Source of the DNA: Ichthyophthirius multifiliis
Lineage: Eukaryota; Ciliophora; Oligohymenophorea; Hymenostomatida
Assembly: GCF_000220395.1 (NCBI RefSeq)
Contig: NW_004086181.1
Span: 1-34,829, forward strand
Length of the DNA stretch: 34,829 bases
Reading direction: 5' to 3'
Position 1 is the first letter of the stretch; every line of letters begins with the position of its first letter. Position numbers and translations under genes: made by a program. Positions 14,743 through 25,160 of the stretch are shown here, piece after piece. The notes under the pieces were generated by a model. That model searched no databases. It had not been told where the DNA came from and saw only the letters and a program-made list of their open reading frames with translations.

Positions 14743-15072
14743 ACACTAAAATTTATATATTTTTAATTTTTTTTAATGAATATAATGCATTTTTTTATTA
14801 TAATATTAATTATTTTATATCAAATATTGTGTTTTTATAGAATTAACAAAATATTCAATTTAATTATTATTAAATATATAATTTAAATAATTTATAATTA
14901 TAAATATATATATAATTTTATATATCAAAACTATATAATTATATTTTGAATAAATATATTTAATTCAAATATTTATAGTTAATTAAAATTTATATATAAT
15001 TAAAAAAGTAAATATCAATTAATATATATATATATATATAAAAATTTATTAAGTTTAGTAATTTTTTTGTTT
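14743..15072. other. Convergent intergenic A/T-only DNA
   Basis: A 330-bp spacer between two convergent genes, holding both 3' ends. It contains a short TA tract near 15022-15040. No gene is seen. Confidence 0.7.
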
Positions 15073-16347
15073 TCAAAGTTTAGATAATTTATTAATTTTG
15101 ATTTCATTTTTTTCCATAAAATCATTCATAAAATCTCTTAATTTATATATACCTTCACTTTAATTGCCATTATAAATAGAAACACGTATACCCTCTTTAT
15201 AAAAATAAAGTTAAATTTAACAAAAAATTCAATATTAAATTTACTTGTAGCAGGATGTCCTCTTAATTCAATTAATCCATTTTATTCAGCTTCTTAAATG
15301 AATTTATTGTCCAATTAATCGTCTAATTTAATTTTAAAATAATATATATATATATATATATATTTACTATTATTGCAATTAAAACTAATATTAAGTCTTG
15401 ATCTTTAATCATAATTTTGACAAAAAGGTACAAAAAACCCTCTAGAGGAATCTATGATATCCCAAATAATCTTCGATCTTTTATAACTAAGTTCTTCCCA
15501 ATATTTAATTCCTCCAGGAGCTTAATTAAGATAATTAACATATGTATAAGTCGAATAGACTAAATAAGTTGCAGGATGATAATAAAAATCAGGGCTTAAA
15601 ATATTACTCCAATCAGCATAAGAAGGGGTGTATTTTTAAGCTTTTCCAAGCAAATTTTTTCTCACAAAGGCAATAGCGCTTCCCGAAACTCCCAAATTTT
15701 TTTGAGAAGCGGCATAAATACATGCATATTTATCTGTTTCGATTTTTTTAGTTCCTAAAGAACTAGTCATATCGGAAATTAAAAGTTATCCATTTTTAAA
15801 TACAGGAGGCTTTTTAAATTCTAAACCACTCAAAGTTTCATTGTCGGTATAGTGAAAATATTTTGCGTTTTCATCTACATTCCAATCCTATTATTTTGGA
15901 ATTATGTTCTATTTTTCCAATATAGGATGAACTAAATTGATTTTACCGAATTTTTAAGCTTCTTTATATGTACGGGCACCCCAAAAGCCTGTTACAATAT
16001 AATTTGCAGTATCATTTTAGTCATTTAAAAGGTTTAAAGGGACACTAGAATTTAATAAATGGGCGCCTCCTTCCATTAAAAGAACTTCGAAAGTCGAAGG
16101 AATATCGAATAGATTTATTAGTTCTTCTTTACATTTTTTATGTATTTCTTTGTATTCGAATTAGTCTACGGAAAACTCTAAGGCACTTATTCCTGTGTCT
16201 TTGTATTTTTTTTTTATTAAAAGTTTTTTTTTTTTTACCTTAAAATGTAAATAAGGAATCATAACATCTGTTTTGGACTTGTAAAGGTAAAGAACAGGGG
16301 CCAGGAGAAAATGTATAAATGTCTCTTTTTTCAGCTTCTATTTACAT
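15073..16347 (-). CDS. serC/PSAT1-like: Phosphoserine aminotransferase
   Basis: The model has 379 residues in four exons: 16239-16347, 15368-16198, 15245-15322 and 15073-15194 (coding order). Introns are 40, 45 and 50 nt, all GT..AG, and the sum is an exact multiple of three. PSAT is a PLP enzyme that turns 3-phosphohydroxypyruvate into phosphoserine in serine synthesis. Visible hallmarks are the N-terminal SPGPCSLP, then DTGISALEFS, LMEGGAH, TGFWGARTYKEA, an SDMTSS block with D179, SQKNLGVSG with the PLP-binding lysine K203, and the closing GHP..KGIRVSIYNG. Length matches the family (about 360-380). ATG at 16347 starts 13 residues before SPGP. An in-frame ATG at 16485 would add 46 residues and is discussed separately. 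It is the clearest metabolic gene here. Confidence 0.95.
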
Positions 16348-17742
16348 ATTATGCAAATGGTGAGTTTTCTTTAATTATTTTTAATTTAATTTGTTTATTT
16401 CTGTAATTTTTTTTAATTTATCAAATAAATTATAAAACGTTAATTTTATAATTTAAGTAAGTTGGAGGGGGAGGTTAAGGAACATTTTTTAATAATATTA
16501 TGAATCTTATATATTAATTTAAAACATTATTTTATATTTAATTTTTTAAAAGTATTATTGGCAATAAAAAATGAGAGCGAAAAAAATAATTATGATCTTT
16601 TTATTTTTTGTTTAAGTTTTTATTAAAGATTACCAAAAAAATGATAAAAATAAATCATGCTAAAAAAAAATATTCTATTGTCTATTGTATATTTAATTAA
16701 TATATAATTTAAATTCATTTAGTTTAATTTTATTTTATATGCAAATAAAATAATTCTTTGCTTAATATCGTTTTTTTTTTTTCTTCACATAAATAATAAA
16801 AATAAATCTTTAAATTTATTTCATTTTGATGTTAATATAATAAAAACACTGCAGATACTATTATATAAATAAAAAGAATCACAATAAAATTATAAATAAA
16901 TTAACTAATATTATATTTTATATAAAAAATTTAAATAAATATTATTATTTTTGAAATACACTAAAAAAAGTAATTAAAAATAAAATATAATTAAGTTGCG
17001 TATTATTATTATTGTGATGTATTATATTAATATTATTAGAAAAGCTTAAACATTATTAATTAATTATATTAATTTTCAAATATAAAAATATTAAGTTATT
17101 TATATGATTTAAATATTGCTATATTTATTTATAATTTTAAAATAATAAAATAATTATTTATTAATACAACTATAATTAAATATTTTTTATTTATAAATAA
17201 TTAATACTCATTATTTAAATTTATATTATTTAATTTAATAAAAAAATACATTTATATTAACATTTTTTTTTTTATATAAATCAAATTAAATAATTAAAAA
17301 TATTTATTAATATATAACAATAGTTTTTTAGTATAATATAAATTTATATAAAACACTTAATTTATATTAATAATATAAACTTCAATTATTTTATAAAAAA
17401 AACTTAATTTTTTTTTTTTTAAATATATATTTTTTTAGATGAATTTTTAAAGAATTTAAAAGTCTATATATATAAACTTTTTTTTTAATTTTTCTTATAA
17501 AATTATAATTATTAATTGTATTATTTTTTTAAAAATTTTAAATAATAAAATTTATTAATGATTTACATAATTAAAATCAAACATTTTTATTACTTTTAAT
17601 TCTTTTAATATTCTTAATAAATTGATAAAATTTATTAATTTTACATTGTATATATTTATTTATTATTATTATAATTAATTTAATATTTTATTTAAATAAA
17701 ATAAATAAATATATAATATAATATATATATTTTTTATTTTTT
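16348..17742. other. Intergenic DNA with one G-rich patch
   Basis: About 1.4 kb between PSAT and the cyclin gene. It is A/T-only except for a G-rich patch on the + strand at about 16458-16482 (TTGGAGGGGGAGGTTAAGG). On the - strand this patch reads as CCT/CTC/CCC codons of a possible upstream extension of PSAT. Nothing else is recognisable. Confidence 0.65.
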
Positions 17743-19372
17743 TCAAGCTTAAAATTAATATTTCATTTAATTCATTAACAAAGTTTCTTTATGGTAATTT
17801 TATCTTAAATTCATGCTTATATATATATAATCTTTTTTTTTAGTTTGTTCTTTTTATTAAACTTTATTATTATATCGTTTTTTTAAAACATTTTAATCCT
17901 AATAGTCATTTTTTAAAGTTAAAAGAGGAACTTAATTTTATTCTATTATTTCTTTTAATTATTATTCATTTTGAAATTTAGTTTATTCAAATTAATTTAT
18001 ATATTAGTAAACATTAAAATATATTTAAGAATTCGCTAAATCGACATTATTAGAATCAAAAAAATGCTTAAATTATTAATACATTTCATTTAAGCAATTA
18101 TACATTTGATTCATATCGACTTAATTATTATGAATAACATTTAATTTTTAATTCCAGACTGGTTAAACTCCGTTTATTTTTCTTAAAAAGGCTACACATG
18201 AAGCAGCTACTACACTTTAGTCATATTAATAAAAAGAAGATTCTATTATTTTATATTTATTTATTAATAAAGCATTTTTTTTTTTTTAAATTTAAAAATA
18301 CATTCAAGTAATAATGAAGTTAATAAAATATAATCATTTTCTATTTTTTATAAAGTCTAATGAGCTATTTATTATTATTAAATGCATTATAATTATTAAT
18401 TATTATCAAATTCATCTTTTGTGCTTTTATCTTTTTTGTTTAAATTTGTTTTATTTAGGTTTTATTTTTCTTTTAATACATCACCAAATTATTAGGTATT
18501 ATTATTGTCATAAAAATAATCATTTGAAAAAATAATTCCTTAACATAAATAAAGCTCTAAAATATCAATAGTTGTAGTACATTATAAATTCCAATTTAAA
18601 AGCTTTAAAATATTGGATTCAGATTAACGAAAATCACTAATTTAGTTACATTAATCAAGATCACTTGCTTACATTAGTTTCGGAATGAAAGGAATTTTAA
18701 AATCTAATTCAATAGCTTTTGCTATAAAAAATAGATATAAAAAAAATATATAAATATATTTATATAAATATATATATATATATATTTATATATTTTATTT
18801 TTTTAAAAACAAAAAAAAAATTTTTTAATATTTTTATATACCTGCAAGCATTACACTTGTTGAGGCATATACTTAGTATTAATTTTTTTATATATTGTTT
18901 ATTCTTGTTAAGGTTGTATCCATAAATTATATAGCTAAATGAATTGTATTTATATTTAATTATAATCTATTAGATATTTTCCATATAAAATTTAATAATT
19001 TATTTCTAATCTTTTTATTTTTTATTATTTATTAAATTATATTAATATTATACTTTTGAATAATATGAGCCATTGTTAATTTTTATTTATGGAATGCGTT
19101 ATTTTTATAAAGAATTATAAATATAGGTTGGATTAAAAGAGGTTCCATAATTTTTTGAATGTAATTTATATGCTTATATATTATTTTCCTTTTTTATTTT
19201 AAGTTAAATAAATTAATATTTTTTTTATTTTTTTTAAGTTTTAAAAATAATTTTTGAATGATAAAAATAAAAAAATTACACATATTAGTGTGCCACAATT
19301 AAAGCAATTTGTTTAATTATTATTTTTTACAGTCTTTAAATGTTTACAATTATTTAATTCTTTATTTGTCAT
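17743..19372 (-). CDS. Cyclin with N-terminal Cys/His cluster
   Basis: The model has 438 residues in five exons: 19280-19372, 19054-19188, 18842-19010, 18302-18721 and 17743-18242 (coding order). Introns are 91, 43, 120 and 59 nt, all GT..AG, and total length is an exact multiple of three. The cyclin box is plain: FIWKISNRLQL, then NTIHLAIQFMD and YASTSVMLAAKAIE (about residues 84-140), followed by ESNILKLLNWNL and DILELYL. A second cyclin helix set appears at about 276-310 (SVVAASCVAFLRKI, VQPVWNQKL). A polar N/K/Q insert separates the halves. Ahead of the box sit C9, H11, C23, C26 and C31 (CFNCGTLIC), a possible small zinc site. Cyclins activate CDKs; which class this is cannot be told. The C-terminal tail is Q/K-rich. 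Confidence 0.88.
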
Positions 19373-20214
19373 GTTACTTTATTATTTTTTATTTATTTTA
19401 ATTTCTGTTTAAATTATATTTTTTAACTAATTTTATTAAGTTATTTTGAATATAAAAGTTAAAATATAAAAATTTATGTTTTTATTATATAAAGATTCGA
19501 AATTAAAAATTTTATTTTTCTAATAAGAATGTATTATTTTAACTAAGTTAATTTTACTATAATTAAAATAATATAATTACTATAAAATAAATATATAAAT
19601 AATATAATTTTTCAAAATAAATAAAAATATTTGTATATATTATAATAAAATTTAATAACAAAATAGAAAAGCAATTCTATATATCTGACAATTTTTATAT
19701 TTAAACTAATTTGGGAATAGAAAAAAAGATATAATTTTGATTAGTATCAAATTATAAATTAATTTAAAATGATAGGAAAATTATTCTATTTTTTAATAAA
19801 TACAAAATTTTATTTAAAAGCTTATTTTAAATATAAATTTATATCATTTTTATGAGCAAGATTTTTTTTTTTTTTATGGTATAATTTTTTATTAAATTAA
19901 AAATTAAATTTTATTTAAAATAAATAATGTAATTTATATAAATATAAAAATTAATAATGTAATTAAAGAATAAAAATAAAAAATAAAAATATAAATATAA
20001 AAATTATTTTTTACAAAATTTTTATTTCAAATATTATAAAGATTAAATAATATGACAATTTAATTATATATTATTTTTATTTAAATTAAAAAAAATATAA
20101 ATTACTATGATTCCTATTTAAATTTTAATGTTTATTATATAAAATAGTTTTATTTATTTTTAATATATTATAATATTTAAGCAATTATTTAAATATATAT
20201 TTACTCTTTTATGA
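19373..20214. other. Intergenic A/T-only DNA
   Basis: About 840 bp between two - strand genes. No frame with protein-like composition and no RNA motif were seen. Confidence 0.7.
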
Positions 20215-20508
20215 TCACTTTTTTTTAAAAAATATATATAATAATAAAAAAATTATACATGTTTTTTAGATTTCTTGAGTTATAATTTTTTGAAATTGCT
20301 TTCTTTAAATCTAACTTTTTTTTATTTTTAGTTTTTATAAGTTATCATCAGATTAGAATCCTCCAATAATTAAGTCTTTTTTCTTAATAATAGATCGTAG
20401 ACTATAATTGCTTATATTAGATTAATCTAACGAATCATTAATGTTATCTTTATTTAAGTTCTTTAAATGTCCATGCATATTTTATTTATTATTAGCTTAA
20501 ATATTAAA

Positions 20509-20565
<57 letters not shown>

Positions 20566-21319
20566 CTATTGATTTAAATCTTGTTTTTAGTTTATTATTT
20601 ATTTTTATTAATTTTATTATTATTCTTTTTTATTTTATATTTCTTATTATTATTCTTTTTTTTAATTTGTTTATTATTTTTATATAATTATTTTTTCTAT
20701 TATTTATTAATTATTATTTTATTCTTCCTTTTATTCTAAAATAGTTTATTATGATTTATTATTTTAAGAATTATTATCTAATTATTAATGTTATTATTAT
20801 TAGTTTATTTTCTATATCAAATATTCTTTTTCTTTTTAATTAATTTCTTTAAAAGTAGAAGATTTTTTAGAATCAGTTTCTTTTATATTTGTTGGAGATA
20901 GTTAATTAGTTTATTTAACATTTAGTGTTTGATCCAATTTACTTTCTATACTATCACTTTACTAAGATTTTTATTAGACATATGCATTTAGCTATGAGAT
21001 TTTTTGTAGTATTTATTATTATTAATATTTTTTTTTTAAATAAAATAAAAAAATTATTATTAAATATGTTTGATTACCTTTATATTTTTACCGTGTTTTC
21101 GCCATAAAAACTTTCATTTTTATTTTCTTCAATATCGTTTGTATTTTAATATATTAGTTAGGAATGGTTTCTTATGAAACTTCCTTATTAATTAATATTT
21201 ATCTCTTCTTCAGGTTAATTGTTATTATTTTTTTCTATCGTATAGGTTATTTCGAAATTTTTGTTATTATTTGAATGCTTATCATTTATTATTATTTCTT
21301 ATGCACAGCAAGTACCCAT
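20215..21319 (-). CDS. MGTCC-start, Q-rich putative lipid-anchored protein
   Basis: The model has 334 residues in two exons, 21092-21319 (76 codons) and 20215-20991 (259 codons), separated by a 100-nt GT..AG intron at phase 0. I recognise no domain. The N-terminus MGTCC has Gly2 for myristoylation, though the residue at position 6 is Ala rather than the preferred Ser/Thr. Cys4 and Cys5 could be palmitoylated, the usual way ciliates place proteins on cilia or plasma membrane. The middle is very Q-rich (KKEQQQNQQKQ) with 17 consecutive TAA codons at 20512-20562. A conserved-looking polar block follows: GHLKNLNKDN, LRSIIKKKDLIIGGFQSDD. The last ~20 residues are hydrophobic then KKK. That end may be coding or may mark a missed splice, so the 3' end is less certain. 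Confidence 0.75.
20512..20562 (-). repeat. (TAA)17 run encoding 17 glutamines
   Basis: A perfect TTA array on the + strand, in frame with the MGTCC gene, followed on the + strand by TTC (Glu). Confidence 0.9.
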
Positions 21320-22134
21320 ATTTTTTATTTTATTTAAATATTTTCTTTATATATATTTAAATAAAAATTATTTATTAATTTTTTTTTATATTTTTTTTTC
21401 TTGTTTAATTAATATAAATATATATTAACTAGTTAAAATAAAAATAATTAAAAAGTGTGAAATATTAATTTTTTTATTAAACGAATAAATATTAAATATA
21501 TAATACACATTTATAAATACATTTTATAAAAAATAAATATTCTTTTATTTTTTAATTATTTATTTCTTCTTTTATTATATAAAATATTTTAGTATTTTAA
21601 TTTTCCAATAAAGAACAAAGCTTTATTCAATATATATAAATGTAGTATTAAAATTAATTTGTAAAAAAACAACTATCTCAATATTTAATTTTTTGTTTTG
21701 TTTACCGTTAAGCAATATATTTAGGAGAAAAAATATTTTCTCTAAATAGCTGTATTAAAAGTGTTATAAATAATAGGATATTTTAATAGTTTATGGATAA
21801 TATTTTTCTTTCGCAAGAATGTCTATTGGAAGCACTCTAAAGTTTTTAGGGTATAAATTAGTCGAAATTTATGTAAAAATATAAACTAATTATTTGACTG
21901 TGATGGCTTTTTTATTAAATTTGGATTTCTTGAGAAAGGGGGGGGGTAAATGTATAATGATTTATAAAAAGATGAATAAAGGAACTTTCAGAAATTTATC
22001 TATGAAGTTAAATTAAATAAGTATTCAATTTTTAAATATATATGAAATAATTATGCTAAAACTATAAATTTTATTATGAAAAAAGATAATACTTTTAAAT
22101 ATATAAAAAAAAAATTATTTTAATTTATATAAAT

Positions 22135-22172
<38 letters not shown>

Positions 22173-22238
22173 ATAAGAATTAAATAATATATACATATTT
22201 ATATATATTAAATTTATATTAATATTAAAATTGAATTT
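21320..22238. other. Intergenic DNA with an unassigned higher-GC block
   Basis: The block at about 21660-22015 has clearly more G and C than true spacer, including a G9 run at 21939-21947. It also has local inverted repeats (GGAGAAAA..TTTTCTCT near 21724-21745, AATTAGT..ACTAATT near 21857-21892). More than one frame on both strands lacks TGA for about 300 nt, but none resembles a protein I know. It could be a structured RNA gene, an unknown small protein, or a decayed gene. A (TA)n tract lies at 22139-22168. Confidence 0.5.
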
Positions 22239-22706
22239 ATGGGAACTTATAAATCAAAAGGATTATAATAAAATGTATTCGAATAAGAATAATTAGATGA
22301 ATCTCCTCCTGAAGTATAACCGAAAACGAGATCCCCCATGCCCGATTTATGGAAATTAAATATACTAAGAGGTAAACGAGAAGATGAATTAAAAAATGAG
22401 GCAATGCCCATTGCAAGAAGGAGATGTAAAAAAAAAGTGACAAAATTTATTGAATGTGAAAGAGAATGGGGAAAATATTGGACTGTTTTTGAATGTTAGG
22501 AGGAATATTAAAATATGAATGAGTGCTTTTAAAGAGAAGTAGAAATTGAAACTGATAAATTAAGAAGAGATATGAATAGACATGAAGAATGGTGGTGGAA
22601 AGTACTTTATGATGAACAAGGAGAAATTGGGTAGTAGGCTTAATGGTAAAATGAATGGTGGCTTACTTTATTTATTAATAGGCTCCACAAGAAATATTTT
22701 GAGTGA
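22239..22706 (+). CDS. Twin-CX9C (Cmc1/CHCH-like) small protein
   Basis: Single-exon gene of 155 residues, ATG at 22239, TGA at 22704. The core is C63-x9-C73-x12-C86-x9-C96 (CKKKVTKFIEC, then CQEEYQNMNEC), the twin CX9C layout of small proteins oxidised by Mia40 in the mitochondrial intermembrane space. The pattern W..F.C......MN.C resembles Cmc1-type cytochrome-oxidase assembly factors; CX9C subunits of complex I are an alternative. It is longer than typical Cmc1. There is a 60-residue polar N-terminus with a Pro-rich patch and a C-terminal Trp-rich extension (EEWWWK, NEWWL). Codon use is balanced and GC is higher than in its neighbours' spacers, so the gene is secure. Confidence 0.85.
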
Positions 22707-23051
22707 TTTTTTATTGTTAATATGTGTATTTTTTTTATTATAATATAAAATTAATTTTTTTATATTTTCTTTTATTTTTATTTTTTTAATTTTTTTTAGA
22801 TTTATTTATTTTTGATATAAAAAATATATGTATTTTTTTTTTAAAAAATTATTATTAATGTTTTTTTTAAACAAGAAATTGTTTTTTTATAAATTTTGAT
22901 TAATTTTTAATAAAATTTTATGTAAAGAAATATTTTATCTTATAAGAAAAAATAAAAAAAAACTAAAAAAAAAAAGAAATAAAAATATTTATTTAGAAAA
23001 TATATTACAAAAAGGTTATTATAATATATATAAAAAGATATATATATATGT

Positions 23052-23086
<35 letters not shown>

Positions 23087-24157
23087 TTTTCATTTATATT
23101 TTATTTATTATATTTATTCTAAATTTCTTAATTTAATTTTTTTTTTAAATCTATATATTATGAATCATTTTATATTTTTTGTTCAAATAAAAAAAAGATA
23201 GAGAAAGCGTTTATTATTAGTAGTCAGAATACTTAATTATTAATTATATCTAGTTCAAAATTATTAATAAAAGTATTACGCTTATATAATATTATTTATT
23301 CTATATCCTTAAATTAAGGATATCATTAAGATCTTTTTTTGATTTATACTTTATATATATTTGTTAAATAGACTTTAATATTAATAATTATTAAATTTTA
23401 ATAGAATAATTTAATTTATGTTTTTGTTAATTTTTAAATTTAATTTGTATTTGATATGGCAATAATTTATAAGACATATGTTTAATGCTAGTGTTATTTA
23501 TTATAAAACAATTTTAAAATTAAAAAATATATATAAATTGTAATTTTATCTTTTATATTTTTATTAAAAATTAAATTTTTTAATAATATTTAATTTATTT
23601 TATTTTTTTTATTAAAAAAAAAAGAATCAATGTTAATTAACTATATATTCTCCTAATTAATATATTATAATTAATTATTTTTTAAACAAATTTATTCTTT
23701 TATATATTACTATTAAATATTCAAAACTATCATAAAGTTCTATAAATATGTTTATATATAACTTTTTATACTTATATTTATTTAATATTATTAATTTTTA
23801 ATTTAAATTATATGAAAAATACTTTATTCTTTCATTTAAATATTGATTTTAAATATATATTTTAATTTTCTATAATTATCAATTTAAATTAAATTATATA
23901 TAAATGTAATTTTTTATAAAAATAAATGTTTATTAATTTATTTTATATAAATTTAAAAGTTTAACAAAAATTATATTATAATAATAAAATATATAAATAT
24001 ATATAAATTTCAATTATATATATATATATAATAAAAAAAGAAAGAAAAAATAATAAAAAAAAAAAAAGGAATAAAAAAAATAAAAAAAAATACAAAAAAA
24101 ATAAAATAAAAACATCAATATATATTTAGTAAATAAAAACAAAAAACAAAACAAAAA
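22707..24157. other. Intergenic A/T-only DNA
   Basis: About 1.45 kb without a gene. It contains a (TA)n tract at about 23036-23082, a perfect 9-bp inverted repeat at 23304-23322, and an A-rich leader (24040-24157) just before the NBR1-like start codon. Confidence 0.65.
23304..23322. repeat. Perfect 9-bp inverted repeat
   Basis: TATCCTTAA and TTAAGGATA flank a single A. It is one of the few G/C-containing palindromes in the spacers. Role unknown. Confidence 0.7.
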
Positions 24158-25102
24158 ATGAAAATAAAATTCATATTAAGAGGCGATTGCTACAAAAATA
24201 ATAAAATTCCAAAAAATTATTAAGAATTAGTAGATATAGTAAAAGCATAATTCCAAAATAAAATTCCAGAAAATTTTTGTTTCAAATATGAAGATAATGA
24301 TAAAGATTCAATTAACATAGAATCGTAGGCAGATTTTGAAGCTTTATAAGAATATTATAATTCCGAAAATTTAAAATCAATTAAAATTCGTATAGATTAA
24401 CTCTAGAATAAATAATATATAGATTACACAAATTCAGTATAAATAATTTAAATTAAATAAATAAATAAACAGATAATTGTGCTATAAACTTAAGCATGAA
24501 CCCATTCTAACCTATTTATTAGCGAGTAAAAAAAATATGCTCAAATAATTCTAATTAATAATAAAATAATATAAGTTAATCATAATGTTCTTATTAACCA
24601 ATTTAAACAACACCAAGCTTATCTAAAAAAACATCAGGGATAAATACTTAAGTATAATAATAATAACAATAATAATTGTAATAATTATAGTAGTTTTAAT
24701 AATAATAATAATTATTATTATAATAGTAATAATAATAATCTTAATAGATGCCAATAATAAATTATCAAAATAGTTAAGAATAATAATAATAGGTGAATAA
24801 AAATAATAAATAAAATTAAAACTAAAACTACAGTTTTAATTTAACAAATTAATAACAAAACAATAATTTAATAAATATATTAAATTAATAAACATTTAAA
24901 TATACAACTTCAGAACATGAAGTTTCTTAAGGAAACGGAAGTCCTTGCGAATAAATAAACAATAATTAAATTTAAGATAAAATTTAGGAAAGTAGAAAAT
25001 AATAAATATAACCAATATTTAAAAACATTTTAATGTCATAATAAGAAAACAAGTAAATCGTAAATAATAATAAAAATAATAAAGAAAATAATGATGATAG
25101 AG

Positions 25103-25160
<58 letters not shown>

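Noticed and set aside
21850-22000. Telomerase RNA or snRNA in the GC-enriched block
   Set aside because: No CAACCCCAA-type template, no Sm-site and no U1/U2/U4/U5/U6 core sequence could be found; the C-run on the - strand is a plain homopolymer.
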